From: Palleronia sp. LCG004
GTDB lineage: Bacteria > Pseudomonadota > Alphaproteobacteria > Rhodobacterales > Rhodobacteraceae
Direction of reading: 5' to 3'
DNA length: 64,000 nucleotides
Assembly (NCBI RefSeq): GCF_032931615.1
Contig: NZ_CP136759.1
Span: forward strand, 2,736,001 to 2,800,000
The notes below the pieces were generated by a model. It made no database searches. It was not told where the DNA came from and saw only the letters and a list, made by a program, of their open reading frames with translations. Below are positions 34,501 through 47,979 of this stretch, piece after piece (positions within the stretch are counted from its first letter, which is position 1; every line of letters begins with the position of its first letter). Made by a program: the position numbers and the translations under genes.

Positions 34501-35406
34501 CTACCAGTCGTCCGGACCTTTCTCGGCGAAGGCCCCGACGAGGAAGTCGATAAAGGCGCGCACCTTGGGCTGTGTGAACCTTCCTGGCGGATAGACGGCA
34601 TAGATGCCCTGCGTCTCGACCGGCAGGTCCGGGATCGCTTCCTCGACCAGCCCGTCTTCGATTGCCTTGGAGCACAGGAACGACGGCAGGTACGCGATTC
34701 CAAGCCCCGAGATCGCGGCGTTGAGGAGGGACTGGCCGTCATTGACGGCAAGCCATCCCCCGGTGCGGACCTGGCGACGCTCTCCAGATGGTGCGGTAAG
34801 CTTCCAGACCGCGCCGTTCGACTGCGTGGAATAGTGCAACAGCTTGTGATCGCTCAGATCGTCGATCCTCAGCGGTCGGCCGAACCGTTGGAAATAGGAC
34901 GGGGAGGCCACCATTCGCTTGGACGTCTCGGCAAGTTTGCGCGCGCGCAGTGAGCTGTCCTCCAGCTCTCCGATGCGGATCGCCATGTCGAACCCCTCGG
35001 AAATGAGCTCCACGTAGCGGTTGTTGAGGATCATGTTGATGCTGATATCGGGAAAATCACCCAGAAAATCGCCGAGGATGTGGCTCAGGTGATTGACACC
35101 GAAATCGGTCGCCACGCTGATCCGGAGCAGCCCGGAGGGTGCGGATTGCATCGAGGTCACGAGCTTGTCGGCCTCGCCTGCATCGTTCAGGACCCGCCGC
35201 GCGCGGTCGTAATAGGCAAGACCGATCTCCGTCGGGCTGACCCGCCGCGTCGTGCGGTTGAGAAGCCGCGCCCCGAGCCGCGCCTCGAGCGACGAGACAT
35301 GTTTCGAAATCGCCGATTTCGATATTCCCATCTTGCGCGCCGCATCGGTGAAGCCACCCTGATCGACAACGGTGGCGAAGGCTTCCATCTCGGTCAGTCT
35401 GTCCAT
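34501..35406 (-). CDS. LysR-family transcription regulator
   Basis: A 301-residue LTTR with an N-terminal winged helix (about 1-60; FTDAARKMGISKSAISKHVSSLE) and a C-terminal effector domain (about 90-295). It resembles the large CrgA/AaeR-like subgroup. The ATG at 35406 begins the standard LTTR start; the frame continues upstream to 35619 without homology. It is the likely regulator of the neighbouring 2,4-dienoyl-CoA reductase gene, or of itself, but both are on the same strand and it lies downstream, so this is uncertain. Confidence 0.9.
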   Translation of the reverse strand: MDRLTEMEAFATVVDQGGFTDAARKMGISKSAISKHVSSLEARLGARLLNRTTRRVSPTEIGLAYYDRARRVLNDAGEADKLVTSMQSAPSGLLRISVATDFGVNHLSHILGDFLGDFPDISINMILNNRYVELISEGFDMAIRIGELEDSSLRARKLAETSKRMVASPSYFQRFGRPLRIDDLSDHKLLHYSTQSNGAVWKLTAPSGERRQVRTGGWLAVNDGQSLLNAAISGLGIAYLPSFLCSKAIEDGLVEEAIPDLPVETQGIYAVYPPGRFTQPKVRAFIDFLVGAFAEKGPDDW

Positions 35407-35551
35407 GTTCGGGTCTCGATCGCTTTTTCGTTTCCTGTCCCAAGGAGTGACGAAACAATCGGGCAATAATGCGGTGCTGGTCGGACAATCTCGCGATGAT
35501 GTGACCATAAGTGCCGAAGAGGAAACGATCGCACGCTCATGGCGAGGCCGT

Positions 35552-37651
<2,100 letters not shown>

Positions 37652-39415
37652 TCAGAGATCCATGTAGACGTGCTTTTCGGCCTTGCCGCCCGGATGTGTG
37701 ACGGCCCCCTTGCGGGTGTCGCCGACAAGCTGGGCGTATTTCCAAAGCGCCCCGGAGGCATAGATCGTGGGCTTCGCGCCTTTCCAACCGGCCCGACGTT
37801 CGTCGAGCGTTTCTGCCGCAAGATCCACGCTGATCTCGCCGCGGATTGCATCGATCGTGATGATGTCGCCGGTCTCGAGCAGCGCGATCGGTCCGCCATG
37901 CGCCGCTTCGGGGCCGACATGACCCACGCAGAAGCCGCGAGTCGCGCCCGAGAAGCGTCCATCGGTGATGAGAGCGACCTTCTTGCCCATGCCTTGGCCC
38001 GACAGTGCCGCGGTGGTCGCCAGCATCTCGCGCATGCCGGGGCCGCCCGCTGGGCCTTCGTTGCGGATGACGAGGACCTCGCCTTCCTTGTAGGACCGCG
38101 CCTTGACTGCGGCGAAGGCCTCTTCCTCGTTCTCGAAGACGCGCGCCGGGCCTGTGAAGACCTGTTCGGCCTCCGACATGCCCGCGACTTTCACGATCGC
38201 ACCTTCCGGGGCAAGGTTGCCCTTGAGACCCACGACGCCGCCCGTCTTGGTGATGGGTGTGTCCACGGGATAGATCACTCGGCCGTCGGCCTCGCGCTCG
38301 ACCAGATCGATCTCCTCGCCGATGGAGCGCCCCGATGCGGTCATGCAATCCTCGTGGATGAGGCCCGCGCGGCGCAGTTCCTTCATCACGACCGGCACGC
38401 CGCCGGCTTCGTAAAGGTCCTTGGCGACGTATTGCCCGCCGGGCTTGAGATCCACGAAATAGGGCGTGTCGCGGAAGATGTCGGTGACGTCGAGCAGGTC
38501 GAAATCGATCCCCGCCTCATGCGCCATCGCGGGCATGTGAAGACCGGCATTGGTCGATCCGCCCGTGCAGGCCACGACCCGCGCCGCGTTCTCCAGCGAC
38601 TTGCGCGTGACGATGTCGCGCGCCCGGATGTTCTTTTCGATGAGGTTCATGACCGCTGCGCCGGACGCCTCGCCGTATTGCGTGCGATCCTTGAACGGTG
38701 CGGGCATGCCCGAACTGTTGAAGAGCGCGAGGCCGATCGCCTCGGACACGCATGCCATCGTGTTGGCCGTGAACTGACCGCCGCAGGCCCCGGCCGAGGG
38801 GCAGGCCACGCGTTCGAGGACGGCGAGCTGTTCGTCGGTGACCTCGCCCGACTGATAGCGGCCGACGGCCTCGAACATGTCCTGAACCGTCAGGTCGCGC
38901 GTCGCGAAATCGGCAGGAACGTCCGCTCCCTCGGGCACCTTGCCCGGCAGGATCGAGCCGCCATACATGAAGACCGACGGCGTGTTGAGGCGGATCATTG
39001 CCATCATCATGCCCGGCAGAGACTTGTCGCAGCCGGCGAGCCCCACCAGCGCGTCGTAGCAATGGCCGCGCATGGTCAGCTCGACCGTGTCGGCGATTGC
39101 CTCGCGCGAGGCGAGCGAGGAGCGCATCCCCTCATGGCCCATCGCGATGCCGTCGGTCACGGTGATCGTGGTGAATTCGCGCGGCGTTCCGCCGGCGGCC
39201 TTCACGCCGGTCTTGACCGACTGGGCCTGCCAGTTGAGCGCGATGTTGCAGGGCGCGGCCTCGTTCCAGCAGGTCGCCACGCCGACGAAGGGCTGGTCGA
39301 TCTCGTCCTGCGTCAGGTCCATCGCGTAATAGTAGGAACGGTGCGGCGCGCGCGCCGGCCCCTCCGTCACGTGGCGCGAGGGCAGCTTGGACTTGTCGGG
39401 CTTGTTGCGCAGCAT
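37652..39415 (-). CDS. ilvD: Dihydroxy-acid dehydratase
   Basis: A 587-residue iron-sulfur enzyme that dehydrates 2,3-dihydroxy-isovalerate and related acids in valine, isoleucine and leucine synthesis. Cluster-type Cys occur in [23 protein letters not shown] and [16 protein letters not shown]. The last motif and the final domain ([11 protein letters not shown]..-like [16 protein letters not shown]) are typical of IlvD. The start is the ATG at 39415. It diverges from the CPBP protease gene with a 171-base spacer; no branched-chain leader peptide was recognised. Confidence 0.95.
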   Translation of the reverse strand: MLRNKPDKSKLPSRHVTEGPARAPHRSYYYAMDLTQDEIDQPFVGVATCWNEAAPCNIALNWQAQSVKTGVKAAGGTPREFTTITVTDGIAMGHEGMRSSLASREAIADTVELTMRGHCYDALVGLAGCDKSLPGMMMAMIRLNTPSVFMYGGSILPGKVPEGADVPADFATRDLTVQDMFEAVGRYQSGEVTDEQLAVLERVACPSAGACGGQFTANTMACVSEAIGLALFNSSGMPAPFKDRTQYGEASGAAVMNLIEKNIRARDIVTRKSLENAARVVACTGGSTNAGLHMPAMAHEAGIDFDLLDVTDIFRDTPYFVDLKPGGQYVAKDLYEAGGVPVVMKELRRAGLIHEDCMTASGRSIGEEIDLVEREADGRVIYPVDTPITKTGGVVGLKGNLAPEGAIVKVAGMSEAEQVFTGPARVFENEEEAFAAVKARSYKEGEVLVIRNEGPAGGPGMREMLATTAALSGQGMGKKVALITDGRFSGATRGFCVGHVGPEAAHGGPIALLETGDIITIDAIRGEISVDLAAETLDERRAGWKGAKPTIYASGALWKYAQLVGDTRKGAVTHPGGKAEKHVYMDL

Positions 39416-39586
39416 GGTTTCGGTCTCCCCTCGGGCTGGCTCTGGCTGGGTTCACCGAATAGGTGACGGGGCGGCGTTCCACAAGGCTCGCGCCGTCTGC
39501 GGGCGGCGGGGATCCAACTGCCGAATTGCGCCTCGGCGGCCGGGGCGATAGTGTCTTCCGGCACAGGACCCGAGGACCGATCCCAC

Positions 39587-40474
39587 ATGACGAAGGCTTT
39601 GCCATTCACGGCATTCGTCGCTCCGGCACGTCGCCGGCCCGAGCTCTGGCGGCTCGTCCTGGGCCTTCTGGTCGTCGTGCTGGTCATGGTGGTCTGGGTC
39701 GCGCTCGGTATCGGCCTCCTCGCGCTGGCGGTAGGCCTTTCGGGTGCGATGGAGGTGATGGCGACGCTGGCTGATCCGGTCACGCCACGCGCGACGCTGA
39801 TCCTGCTTTCGACCTTCGTCGGCATGTTCCTGGCCCCGATCGTCGCCGCACGGCTTCTTCACAGGCGCGGCGCGCGATCGCTCTTCGGGCCGGGCCGCGT
39901 CGTGCTGCGCGATTTCTTCGCCGCGCTGGCGATCTCGGCGGTGATCTACGGGGCGATGCTGTTCTTCTGGTTCGCGGGCTTCGACGCAGTCGCGAACGTG
40001 CCGCCCGCGCTATGGCTGGCACTGCTGCCGCTCTCGCTTCTCGCGGTCGCGGTGCAGACCGGAGCGGAGGAATTGCTTTTCCGCGGCTACATCATGCAGC
40101 AACTCGCCGCACGGTTTCCGACGCCGCTCGTCTACATGCTGGTGCCGTCGCTGCTGTTTGGGCTGCTGCACTACGATCCGAACACGCTCGGCTCGAATGC
40201 CTGGGCGGTCGTCGGATCGACCGCCTTTTTCGGTCTCATCGCGGCCGACCTCACCAATGCGACGGGCTCCGTCGGTGCGGCCTGGGGCCTGCACATGGCC
40301 AACAACGTCGTGGCGATCCTGCTTCTCTCGACGCAGGGCACGATCACCGGTCTCGCGCTCTTCGTCACGCCCTATGCGGCAAGCGAGGTCGCCATCACCG
40401 GGCCGCTCCTGATGGCCGATCTGGCGCTCATCATCGTGGTCTGGATCGCCTTGCGCTGGCGGCTGGGGCGCTGA
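39587..40474 (+). CDS. CPBP-family intramembrane metalloprotease
   Basis: A 295-residue integral-membrane protein with about seven to eight helices. The CAAX/CPBP signature motif is EELLFRGYIMQQL at about residues 164-176 (Glu-Glu and Arg), and a following motif GLLHYDPN holds the expected His. Bacterial members cleave membrane substrates or act as bacteriocin-immunity or chaperone-like proteins; its role here is unknown. The ATG at 39587 follows GAGGACCGATCCCAC. It lies upstream of accD but is separated by 74 bases. Confidence 0.88.
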   Translation: MTKALPFTAFVAPARRRPELWRLVLGLLVVVLVMVVWVALGIGLLALAVGLSGAMEVMATLADPVTPRATLILLSTFVGMFLAPIVAARLLHRRGARSLFGPGRVVLRDFFAALAISAVIYGAMLFFWFAGFDAVANVPPALWLALLPLSLLAVAVQTGAEELLFRGYIMQQLAARFPTPLVYMLVPSLLFGLLHYDPNTLGSNAWAVVGSTAFFGLIAADLTNATGSVGAAWGLHMANNVVAILLLSTQGTITGLALFVTPYAASEVAITGPLLMADLALIIVVWIALRWRLGR

Positions 40475-40548
40475 TTGCATTCCTGACACGGTAACGATAT
40501 TGCCCGGGCCACGCCCATAATACGGATCGACCACGGAGTGGACCGCCG

Positions 40549-41481
40549 GTGAACTGGATTTCCAACTACGTCCGTCCAAAGATCAACTCGCTCTTCTCGC
40601 GTCGCGAGGTCCCCGAGAATCTCTGGACCAAATGCGACGAATGCGGAACGATGCTGTTCCACCGCGAACTTGCCGAGAATCTGAACGTCTGCTCGAATTG
40701 CGACCACCACATGGCGATGACACCGCGGGTGCGCTTTCACACGCTTTTCGACGGTGGCGCTTTCCGCGAGGTCGCGGTGCCCGCGCCCGCCGCCGATCCG
40801 CTGCAGTTCCGCGACCAGAAAAAGTACCCCGACCGCCTGCGCCAGGCGCAGCGCCAGACCGGCGAGAAGGAAGCGATGCTCGTCGTCGAGGGCGAGATCG
40901 GCCGCGTGCCCGTCGTGGCCGCCGGTCAGGATTTCAGCTTCATGGCCGGTTCGATGGGGATGTATGTCGGCAACGCGATCCTCGCCGCGGCCGAGCGCGC
41001 GGTCGAGTTCAAGCGTCCGCTCATCCTCTTCTCCGCTGCAGGCGGCGCGCGCATGCAGGAGGGGATCCTCTCGCTCATGCAGATGCCCCGCACCACCGTC
41101 GCGGTCGACATGGTGAAGGAGGCGGGGCTGCCCTACATCGTCGTGCTGACGCATCCGACGACCGGCGGCGTCACGGCTTCCTACGCGATGCTGGGTGACA
41201 TCCAGATCGCCGAGCCCGGTGCGCTCATCTGCTTCGCGGGCCCTCGCGTCATCGAGCAGACGATCCGCGAGAAGCTTCCCGAAGGGTTCCAGCGCGCGGA
41301 ATACCTGCTCGATCACGGCATGCTCGACCGCGTCACGGACAGGCGCAGAATGCGCGACGAACTGGTGACGATACTGCGGATGCTGCGCCACATGCCGCCG
41401 GCGGTCGCCGCCGACCTGCCTCCGCCCGGCAACGGATCAGAGCCGCTTTCCGAGACGGACGGCCAGGGCGAGCCCGGCTGA
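40549..41481 (+). CDS. accD: Acetyl-CoA carboxylase carboxyltransferase subunit beta
   Basis: A 310-residue subunit that, with AccA, transfers CO2 from biotin to acetyl-CoA, the first step of fatty-acid synthesis. The N-terminal zinc ribbon has CDECG and CSNCDHH at about residues 28-53 and the crotonase-like domain follows (LFSAAGGARMQEGILSLMQ). The start is GTG at 40549 after CACGGAGTGGACCGCC. The order accD-folC is widely conserved in proteobacteria. The last ~20 residues are Pro/Gly-rich and disordered. Confidence 0.97.
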   Translation: MNWISNYVRPKINSLFSRREVPENLWTKCDECGTMLFHRELAENLNVCSNCDHHMAMTPRVRFHTLFDGGAFREVAVPAPAADPLQFRDQKKYPDRLRQAQRQTGEKEAMLVVEGEIGRVPVVAAGQDFSFMAGSMGMYVGNAILAAAERAVEFKRPLILFSAAGGARMQEGILSLMQMPRTTVAVDMVKEAGLPYIVVLTHPTTGGVTASYAMLGDIQIAEPGALICFAGPRVIEQTIREKLPEGFQRAEYLLDHGMLDRVTDRRRMRDELVTILRMLRHMPPAVAADLPPPGNGSEPLSETDGQGEPG

Positions 41482-41488
41482 ACCGCCC

Positions 41489-42766
41489 ATGGGCGCGACA
41501 CGCGATTCCGACATCATCCTCGAGCGGTTGAGTACGCTTCATCCGAAGATCATCGACCTCTCGCTCGACCGGATGCACCGCCTTCTCGACCGGCTCGGCA
41601 ATCCCGAGCGAAATTTGCCTCCGGTCATCCACATCGCCGGGACCAACGGCAAGGGATCGACCCTCGCCATGATCCGCGCCGGGCTCGAAGCCGCCGGCAA
41701 GACCTGCCATGCCTATACCTCGCCGCATCTCGCACGGTTCCACGAACGCATCCGCGTCGCGGGCGAGCTGATCTCCGAACCTGATCTGGCTGCGCTGCTC
41801 GACGAGTGCGAAGACGCGAATGACGGGGCGCCGATCACATTCTTCGAGGTCACGACCTGCGCGGCGATCCTGGCCTTCGCGCGCCATCACGCCGATTACA
41901 CGCTGCTCGAGGTCGGGCTCGGCGGGCGGCTCGACGCAACGAACGTGGTGGCGCACCCCGCGCTCTCGATCATCACGCCCGTGGCGCTCGATCATCAATC
42001 CTATCTCGGCGACACGATCGCCGCCATCGCGGGCGAGAAGGCAGGCATTCTGAAACGCACCACCCCGGCGGTGATCGCGCGGCAGTCCGACGCGGCCCTC
42101 GAAGTGATCGAGGCGCGCGCGGCCCGGCTCGGCGCTCCGCTTTCGACCTATGGGCAGGATTGGCACGTCTGGTCGGAACGCGACCGCCTCGTCTTCCAGG
42201 ACGAACGCGGCCTTCTCGATCTGCCGCTCCCGGTGCTTCAGGGGCCACACCAGATCGACAATGCGGGCACCGCGATCGCGGCGCTTCGCCTGATCGGCCT
42301 CGGTGAGGATGCGATTGCCCGGGCGATGCGCGAGGCCGTCTGGCCTGCGCGGATGCAGCGTCTCAAGCACGGTCCTTGCATCGACGCGGCCCCCGAGGCC
42401 GAGATCCTGCTCGATGGCGGGCACAACCCGGCTGCGGGCGAAGCCATCGCCGCGACCCTCGCCGCGATGCCGGCGCGCGAGACGCATCTCGTTTGCGGCA
42501 TGCTCAACACCAAGGACGTCGCGGGCTATCTCGCCCCGCTCGCCCCCCATGTGACGAGCCTTACAGCACTGTCGATCCCGGGCGAGGCAAACACCCTGCC
42601 CGCCGATAGAACCGCCGACGCCGCCCGCATCGTGGGCATCGAGGCGCATACGGCGGAAAGCGACCGCGCTGCCTGCGCCGCGATCGCCGCGCGCGCACCT
42701 CACGCCCGCATCCTCGTTTGCGGCTCGCTCTACCTTGCCGGCCGCATCCTGCAGGACCATTCCTGA
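41489..42766 (+). CDS. folC: Folylpolyglutamate synthase / dihydrofolate synthase
   Basis: A 425-residue Mur-ligase-like ATPase that adds glutamate to dihydropteroate and folates. Visible: IHIAGTNGKGSTLAMI with the P-loop at about 52-61, the SPHLARFHERIRV loop, and LLDGGHNPAAGEAIAATL in the C-terminal domain. The ATG at 41489 lies 7 bases after the accD stop. It is convergent with zapE across a 79-base spacer that has only a weak hairpin (GGGTCG...CGACCC). Confidence 0.95.
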   Translation: MGATRDSDIILERLSTLHPKIIDLSLDRMHRLLDRLGNPERNLPPVIHIAGTNGKGSTLAMIRAGLEAAGKTCHAYTSPHLARFHERIRVAGELISEPDLAALLDECEDANDGAPITFFEVTTCAAILAFARHHADYTLLEVGLGGRLDATNVVAHPALSIITPVALDHQSYLGDTIAAIAGEKAGILKRTTPAVIARQSDAALEVIEARAARLGAPLSTYGQDWHVWSERDRLVFQDERGLLDLPLPVLQGPHQIDNAGTAIAALRLIGLGEDAIARAMREAVWPARMQRLKHGPCIDAAPEAEILLDGGHNPAAGEAIAATLAAMPARETHLVCGMLNTKDVAGYLAPLAPHVTSLTALSIPGEANTLPADRTADAARIVGIEAHTAESDRAACAAIAARAPHARILVCGSLYLAGRILQDHS

Positions 42767-42845
42767 ACCCGCGCGGTACCTTTCAGCTTCATCTGTCCGA
42801 AAATACTCATGGCCGTCGGGTCGTCTCGCCGGAGGCCGTCGACCC

Positions 42846-43919
42846 TTAGGCGGCCCAGTCGGCGCTTTGCATCTCTCGCAGCCGGGAGGCGGTTCGTTCG
42901 AACTCGAACGCACCCGACCCCTCCACATAGAGGCTTTCGGGTGTGTCAGCAGCCGAAGCGACGAGCCGCGTGCGTGCCTCGTAAAGCGCATCGACCAGCG
43001 TCACGAAGCGTTTCGCCTCGTTGTGGTTGCCCCGCCCGAGACGAGGGATGTCCTCGATCATCAGCACGCGCACATGGCCCGCGATGGCGATGTAGTCCGC
43101 AGCACCCAGCGGCTTGCCGCAAAGCTCCCAGAAGCCCGCGCGCCCCACGCCGCCGGAATATCGCGGAAGTGTCACCTTGTGGCCCGATACGGTCAGTTCG
43201 AGCGGCTCGCCGGGCCCGTCCGCGAGCTTCTCCCACAGCGCGTCGATTGCCCGGCGCGCCTCGGCATTCGCGGGATGAAAATAGAGATCGGCCCCCGCGA
43301 TCCGGTCCTGCCGCCAGTCGCGCGGCGAGGCGAGCTCGACCACTTTCATGCGACCCTTCAGCAGCTCGATGAAGGGCAGGAAGAGTTGCCGGTTGAGGCC
43401 ATCCTTGTAGAGATCGTCCGGCACCCGGTTCGAGGTCGCGACGACCGTCACGCCGTCGGCGAAAAGCCGTTCGAAAAGCCGTCCGACGATCATCGCATCT
43501 GTGATGTCGCCGATCTGCATCTCGTCGAAGCAGAGCAGCCGCAGATCGCTGGCGAGTTCCGCCGCCACCGGGCCGATCGCGTCCTCCACACTTTCGGCGC
43601 GTGCCGCCGCGATGCCGCGATGGACCTCCTGCATGAAGGCATGGAAATGGACGCGCCGTTTCCGCTCGATTCCGACATTGCGATAGAAGAGATCCATGAG
43701 CATCGACTTGCCCCGTCCGACGCCACCCCAGAGATAGAGGCCGGTCGCGGGCTCGGGGTCGGACCTGCGCGAAAACCAGCCACGCTTGCTGGGCTCGGGC
43801 CTGTCCAGTGCCTCGGCGATGCGGGTGAATTCCGACAGGATCGCCTCCTGCGCCGGGTCCGCCTCGATTTCGCCCGCCTCGACGGCGCGCGCATAGATAT
43901 TCTCGAAATCCTCTGCCAT
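42846..43919 (-). CDS. zapE: Cell division ATPase ZapE (AFG1-like)
   Basis: A 357-residue AAA-family protein. Walker A is GGVGRGKSMLMDLF at about residues 65-78 and Walker B is LLCFDEMQ. ZapE of E. coli binds FtsZ and is needed for division under low oxygen; mitochondrial AFG1/LACE1 assists respiratory protein turnover. The gene is 9 bases downstream of the TIGR03862 flavoprotein gene and so co-transcribed with it. Confidence 0.9.
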   Translation of the reverse strand: MAEDFENIYARAVEAGEIEADPAQEAILSEFTRIAEALDRPEPSKRGWFSRRSDPEPATGLYLWGGVGRGKSMLMDLFYRNVGIERKRRVHFHAFMQEVHRGIAAARAESVEDAIGPVAAELASDLRLLCFDEMQIGDITDAMIVGRLFERLFADGVTVVATSNRVPDDLYKDGLNRQLFLPFIELLKGRMKVVELASPRDWRQDRIAGADLYFHPANAEARRAIDALWEKLADGPGEPLELTVSGHKVTLPRYSGGVGRAGFWELCGKPLGAADYIAIAGHVRVLMIEDIPRLGRGNHNEAKRFVTLVDALYEARTRLVASAADTPESLYVEGSGAFEFERTASRLREMQSADWAA

Positions 43920-43928
43920 GGGGTCCTC

Positions 43929-45134
43929 CTAGCGGTCGGCGCGGGGATTGGAAATTCGCTTTTCGGCCGAGCCGAGGCGTCGTGCCGCCGCCAGCCCTGC
44001 ATGCCGGCCCGTCGCGAAGCAGGCGCTGAGCAGGTAGCCACCTGTCGGTGCCTCCCAGTCGAGCATCTCGCCTGCTACGAACGTGCCCGGCATCGCGCGA
44101 AGCTCCAGATCCCCGCTCACCGCCTCCCAGGCGATCCCGCCCGCCGAGGAAATTGCCTCGTCTAGGGGCCGCAATCCCCGGTGGCGAACCGGCAACCGCT
44201 TCAGAAGCGTGGCCAGCGCGGCCCCTTGGGGCAGGGGGCGTCCGAATTCCATGACGAGCGCTTGCGCCGCGGGGCCGAGCCGCGCGCCCTTTCGCAGACG
44301 GTTGCCGACCGATCCGCGTGCCGATGCGATCCGTTCCGCGACCTTGTCGGCAGGCCAGTCGGGAACGAGATCGATATGCAGATCCGCTCCCTCTCGCACT
44401 GCCCTGCTGGCGGCGTAGATCCCGCCGCCTTCCAGACCCCGGTGCGAGATGACGAATTCCCCACGATGGACCTCCGCGCCCGCGAGGAGCGCCGCGCCCT
44501 TGATCGGTAATCCCATCACACGGTCCATATGGGCCGACCATGCTATATCGAGCCCCGCATTCGCCGGCGCGAAATCCTTGACCGGAACGTCCGCCGCCCG
44601 CAGCCAAGGCACCCAGGCCCCGTCCGATCCGAGCCGACGCCATGACGCCCCGCCGAGCGCGAGGATCGCGACCTCGGGCTCTACCGTCGCGACCCCGTTG
44701 GGCGTATCGAAGTCAAAACCGCCATGTGTTCCGGTCCATCGCCAGCGCGTGCGGAAGTCGACCCCCATCCCCTCAAGCCTTCGGATCCACCGCCGGAGCA
44801 ATGGCGAGGTCTTCATCGCGTTCGGGAACGCGCGACCCGTGGAGCCCACGAAGGTCTCGACGCCCAGATCGGTCGCCCAGCGGCGCAGCGCGCGTTGATC
44901 GAACTCGCGCACGATGCCGGGAACGGGTCCCGCACCCGCGCCGTAGGCGCGTTCGAACTCGCCGTCATCGGCCTCTTTCGTGAGGTTCAGTCCGGACTTG
45001 CCTGCCATCAAGAACTTGCGCCCGAGCGTCGGCATCGCTTCGGCCAGAAGCGGGGGATGGCCCTCACGGGCGAGCGTTTCGGCTGCCATCAATCCGGCGG
45101 GGCCGCCGCCGATCACGAGTGCGCGCGGGGTCAT
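43929..45134 (-). CDS. TIGR03862-type flavoprotein (HI0933/BaiN-like)
   Basis: A 401-residue FAD protein of the HI0933 superfamily. The N-terminal motif ALVIGGGPAGLMAAETLA binds FAD; LGRKFLMAGKSGLNLTKE and the C-terminal GEMLDWEAPTGGYLLSACFATG are typical. The family's physiological substrate is not known. The ATG at 45134 puts the first strand right at the N-terminus; ATG at 45152 would add six residues. Located directly upstream of zapE on the same strand. Confidence 0.85.
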   Translation of the reverse strand: MTPRALVIGGGPAGLMAAETLAREGHPPLLAEAMPTLGRKFLMAGKSGLNLTKEADDGEFERAYGAGAGPVPGIVREFDQRALRRWATDLGVETFVGSTGRAFPNAMKTSPLLRRWIRRLEGMGVDFRTRWRWTGTHGGFDFDTPNGVATVEPEVAILALGGASWRRLGSDGAWVPWLRAADVPVKDFAPANAGLDIAWSAHMDRVMGLPIKGAALLAGAEVHRGEFVISHRGLEGGGIYAASRAVREGADLHIDLVPDWPADKVAERIASARGSVGNRLRKGARLGPAAQALVMEFGRPLPQGAALATLLKRLPVRHRGLRPLDEAISSAGGIAWEAVSGDLELRAMPGTFVAGEMLDWEAPTGGYLLSACFATGRHAGLAAARRLGSAEKRISNPRADR

Positions 45135-45268
45135 GGGCCGGATCGCTCGCATATCCCGGGCCCGGGCTCCAGCCCCTACCTTGCGCACAGACGCGTGACA
45201 GCGGGCCCTTTCCTCGCCCGAGGGGCAGCGCTAGGTAAGGCGGGCTCCCGAAATCCGAGGTCAGCCCA

Positions 45269-46194
<926 letters not shown>

Positions 46195-46198
<4 letters not shown>

Positions 46199-46956
46199 AC
46201 CTCACGGCGATCCGCGCGATCTACATCTTCGAGATGATGCGGACCTTCCGCACCCTGCTGCAATCCGTGGCGGCCCCGGTTATCTCGACGTCGCTCTACT
46301 TCGTGGTCTTCGGTGCCGCCATCGGCAGCCGCATCGACGAGGTGGAGGGCGTAAGCTACGGGGCGTTCATCGTGCCGGGCCTCATCATGCTGACGGTGCT
46401 CACTCAATCGGTGACGAACGCGGCCTTCGGGATCTACTTCCCGAAATTCATCGGAACGATCTACGAGCTTCTCTCGGCCCCCGCATCCTTCGCCGAGATC
46501 ACGGCCGGATACGTTCTGGCAGCGGCAACGAAATCCCTCGCGATCGGGCTCATCATCCTGGTGACGGCTTTCTTCTTCGTCGATCTGCAAATCCTGCATC
46601 CGTTCTGGATGCTGGCGTTCCTCGTTCTCACATGCCTGTCTTTCAGTCTTCTTGGCTTCATCATCGGAATCTGGGCCGGCAATTTCGAGCAGTTGCAGCT
46701 CGTCCCGCTTCTCGTGCTGCAGCCGCTGATCTTCCTGGGCGGCGCGTTCTATTCCGTATCTATGTTGCCCGACGCCTGGCAGGCGATCAGCTACTTCAAC
46801 CCGGTCGTCTATCTCATCTCGGGGTTCCGGTGGTCGTTCTACGGCCTGGCCGACGTGCCGATCCTCGTCAGCCTTCTCGCGATCATGGGCTTTTCGGGAA
46901 TCTGCATCGCGACGATCTTCTGGATCTTCAAAACTGGCTGGCGCATCCGCGACTGA
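46195..46956 (+). CDS. ABC-2 type transporter permease
   Basis: A 253-residue permease with six membrane helices and the ABC-2 hallmark segment [32 protein letters not shown] near residues 178-210. It forms the membrane part of the exporter whose ATPase lies just upstream. The ATG at 46195 overlaps the previous stop. Ends 2 bases before the stop of the convergent AEC transporter gene. Confidence 0.9.
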
Positions 46957-46958
46957 TT

Positions 46959-47867
46959 TCAGCCGATCCCGAGAAGTCCCAGGACGAACGGTATCGTGAA
47001 AAGCGCGGCGAGTGTCTGGGCCGTCACGATCCCGGCCATCAATCGCCCGTCGCCACCCATCTGCTGCGTCAGGACATATGCCGTGGATGCCGTGGGGATC
47101 GCGGCGAAGATCACGAGGATCGCGGCCTCGTCCGCCCCGAGGCCGAAGATCAGCGCCATTCCGAACGCCAGCAGCGGCATCGCCAGAAGGCGCAGCACCG
47201 AGATACCCGCAAGAACCCGGATCTCCCGCCCGAGCGCCCGAGGCCGCAATGCGGCACCGACGCAGAGCAGCCCGAGCGGCAGGCTCGCCTGACCCAGGAA
47301 GCCGAGGAAGCTGTCCATTCCCCATGGCAGTCCAGTCCCGGCAAGCGAAATCGCGATGCCGACCGCACAACCCACGATCAGCGGATTGGTAACGATCGAA
47401 CGCAGCAAAGCCACGATACCGCGCGAGTGCCCGTCATAGCTGAGCGCCATGACAGACAGCACGTTCACCAACGGCACGGCCACTGCGAGAAGCACAGCCG
47501 CCGCCCCGAGCGCGCCGTCGCCGAGGACGCTCGCCACGATTGCGAGGCCGAGATAGGTGTTGAACCGTACGATACCCTGCAGCGCCGGGCCGAACCTTGC
47601 CGCCGCCGGTCGCACGGGCCATGCCGCGAGCGCGAAGACGGCCGAGGCGAGCGTGATCGTGGCGAGCGTCGCACCGCCGAGGCGCAGGATCGACGGATCG
47701 CCCAATGGCGCGCCTGCAAGATTTACCACCAGAAGCGCCGGGAAAAGCAGTACGTAGTTGATCCGTTCGGCCATCGGCCAGAAGCCGGTTCCCGGAATGC
47801 CCGTCCGGGCCAGCGCGAAACCGAGGCATATGAGCCCGAAAATCGGCCAGATGGTCAAGAGCAGCAT
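46959..47867 (-). CDS. AEC-family transporter
   Basis: A 302-residue membrane protein with about ten helices in two inverted repeats, resembling AEC (auxin-efflux-carrier-like) and malonate permeases. Characteristic are an early helix MLLLTIWPIFGLICLGF, FNTYLGLAIVASVLG and the late IPTASTAYVLTQQMGGD. The substrate is unknown; organic acids or malonate-like anions are typical. The frame extends to 48194 without homology; the ATG at 47867 starts the first helix. It diverges from the S49 peptidase gene. Confidence 0.86.
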   Translation of the reverse strand: MLLLTIWPIFGLICLGFALARTGIPGTGFWPMAERINYVLLFPALLVVNLAGAPLGDPSILRLGGATLATITLASAVFALAAWPVRPAAARFGPALQGIVRFNTYLGLAIVASVLGDGALGAAAVLLAVAVPLVNVLSVMALSYDGHSRGIVALLRSIVTNPLIVGCAVGIAISLAGTGLPWGMDSFLGFLGQASLPLGLLCVGAALRPRALGREIRVLAGISVLRLLAMPLLAFGMALIFGLGADEAAILVIFAAIPTASTAYVLTQQMGGDGRLMAGIVTAQTLAALFTIPFVLGLLGIG

Positions 47868-47979
47868 GGAGGGGATCCCCGGACAGTTGGCACTTCCCGC
47901 CTTAGCCCGACGCATCGCGGCCTCCAAGGGCGGGTGGTCGCTTCCGGGCTTGGCGTCCGGGCCCATACCGCCTAGATCG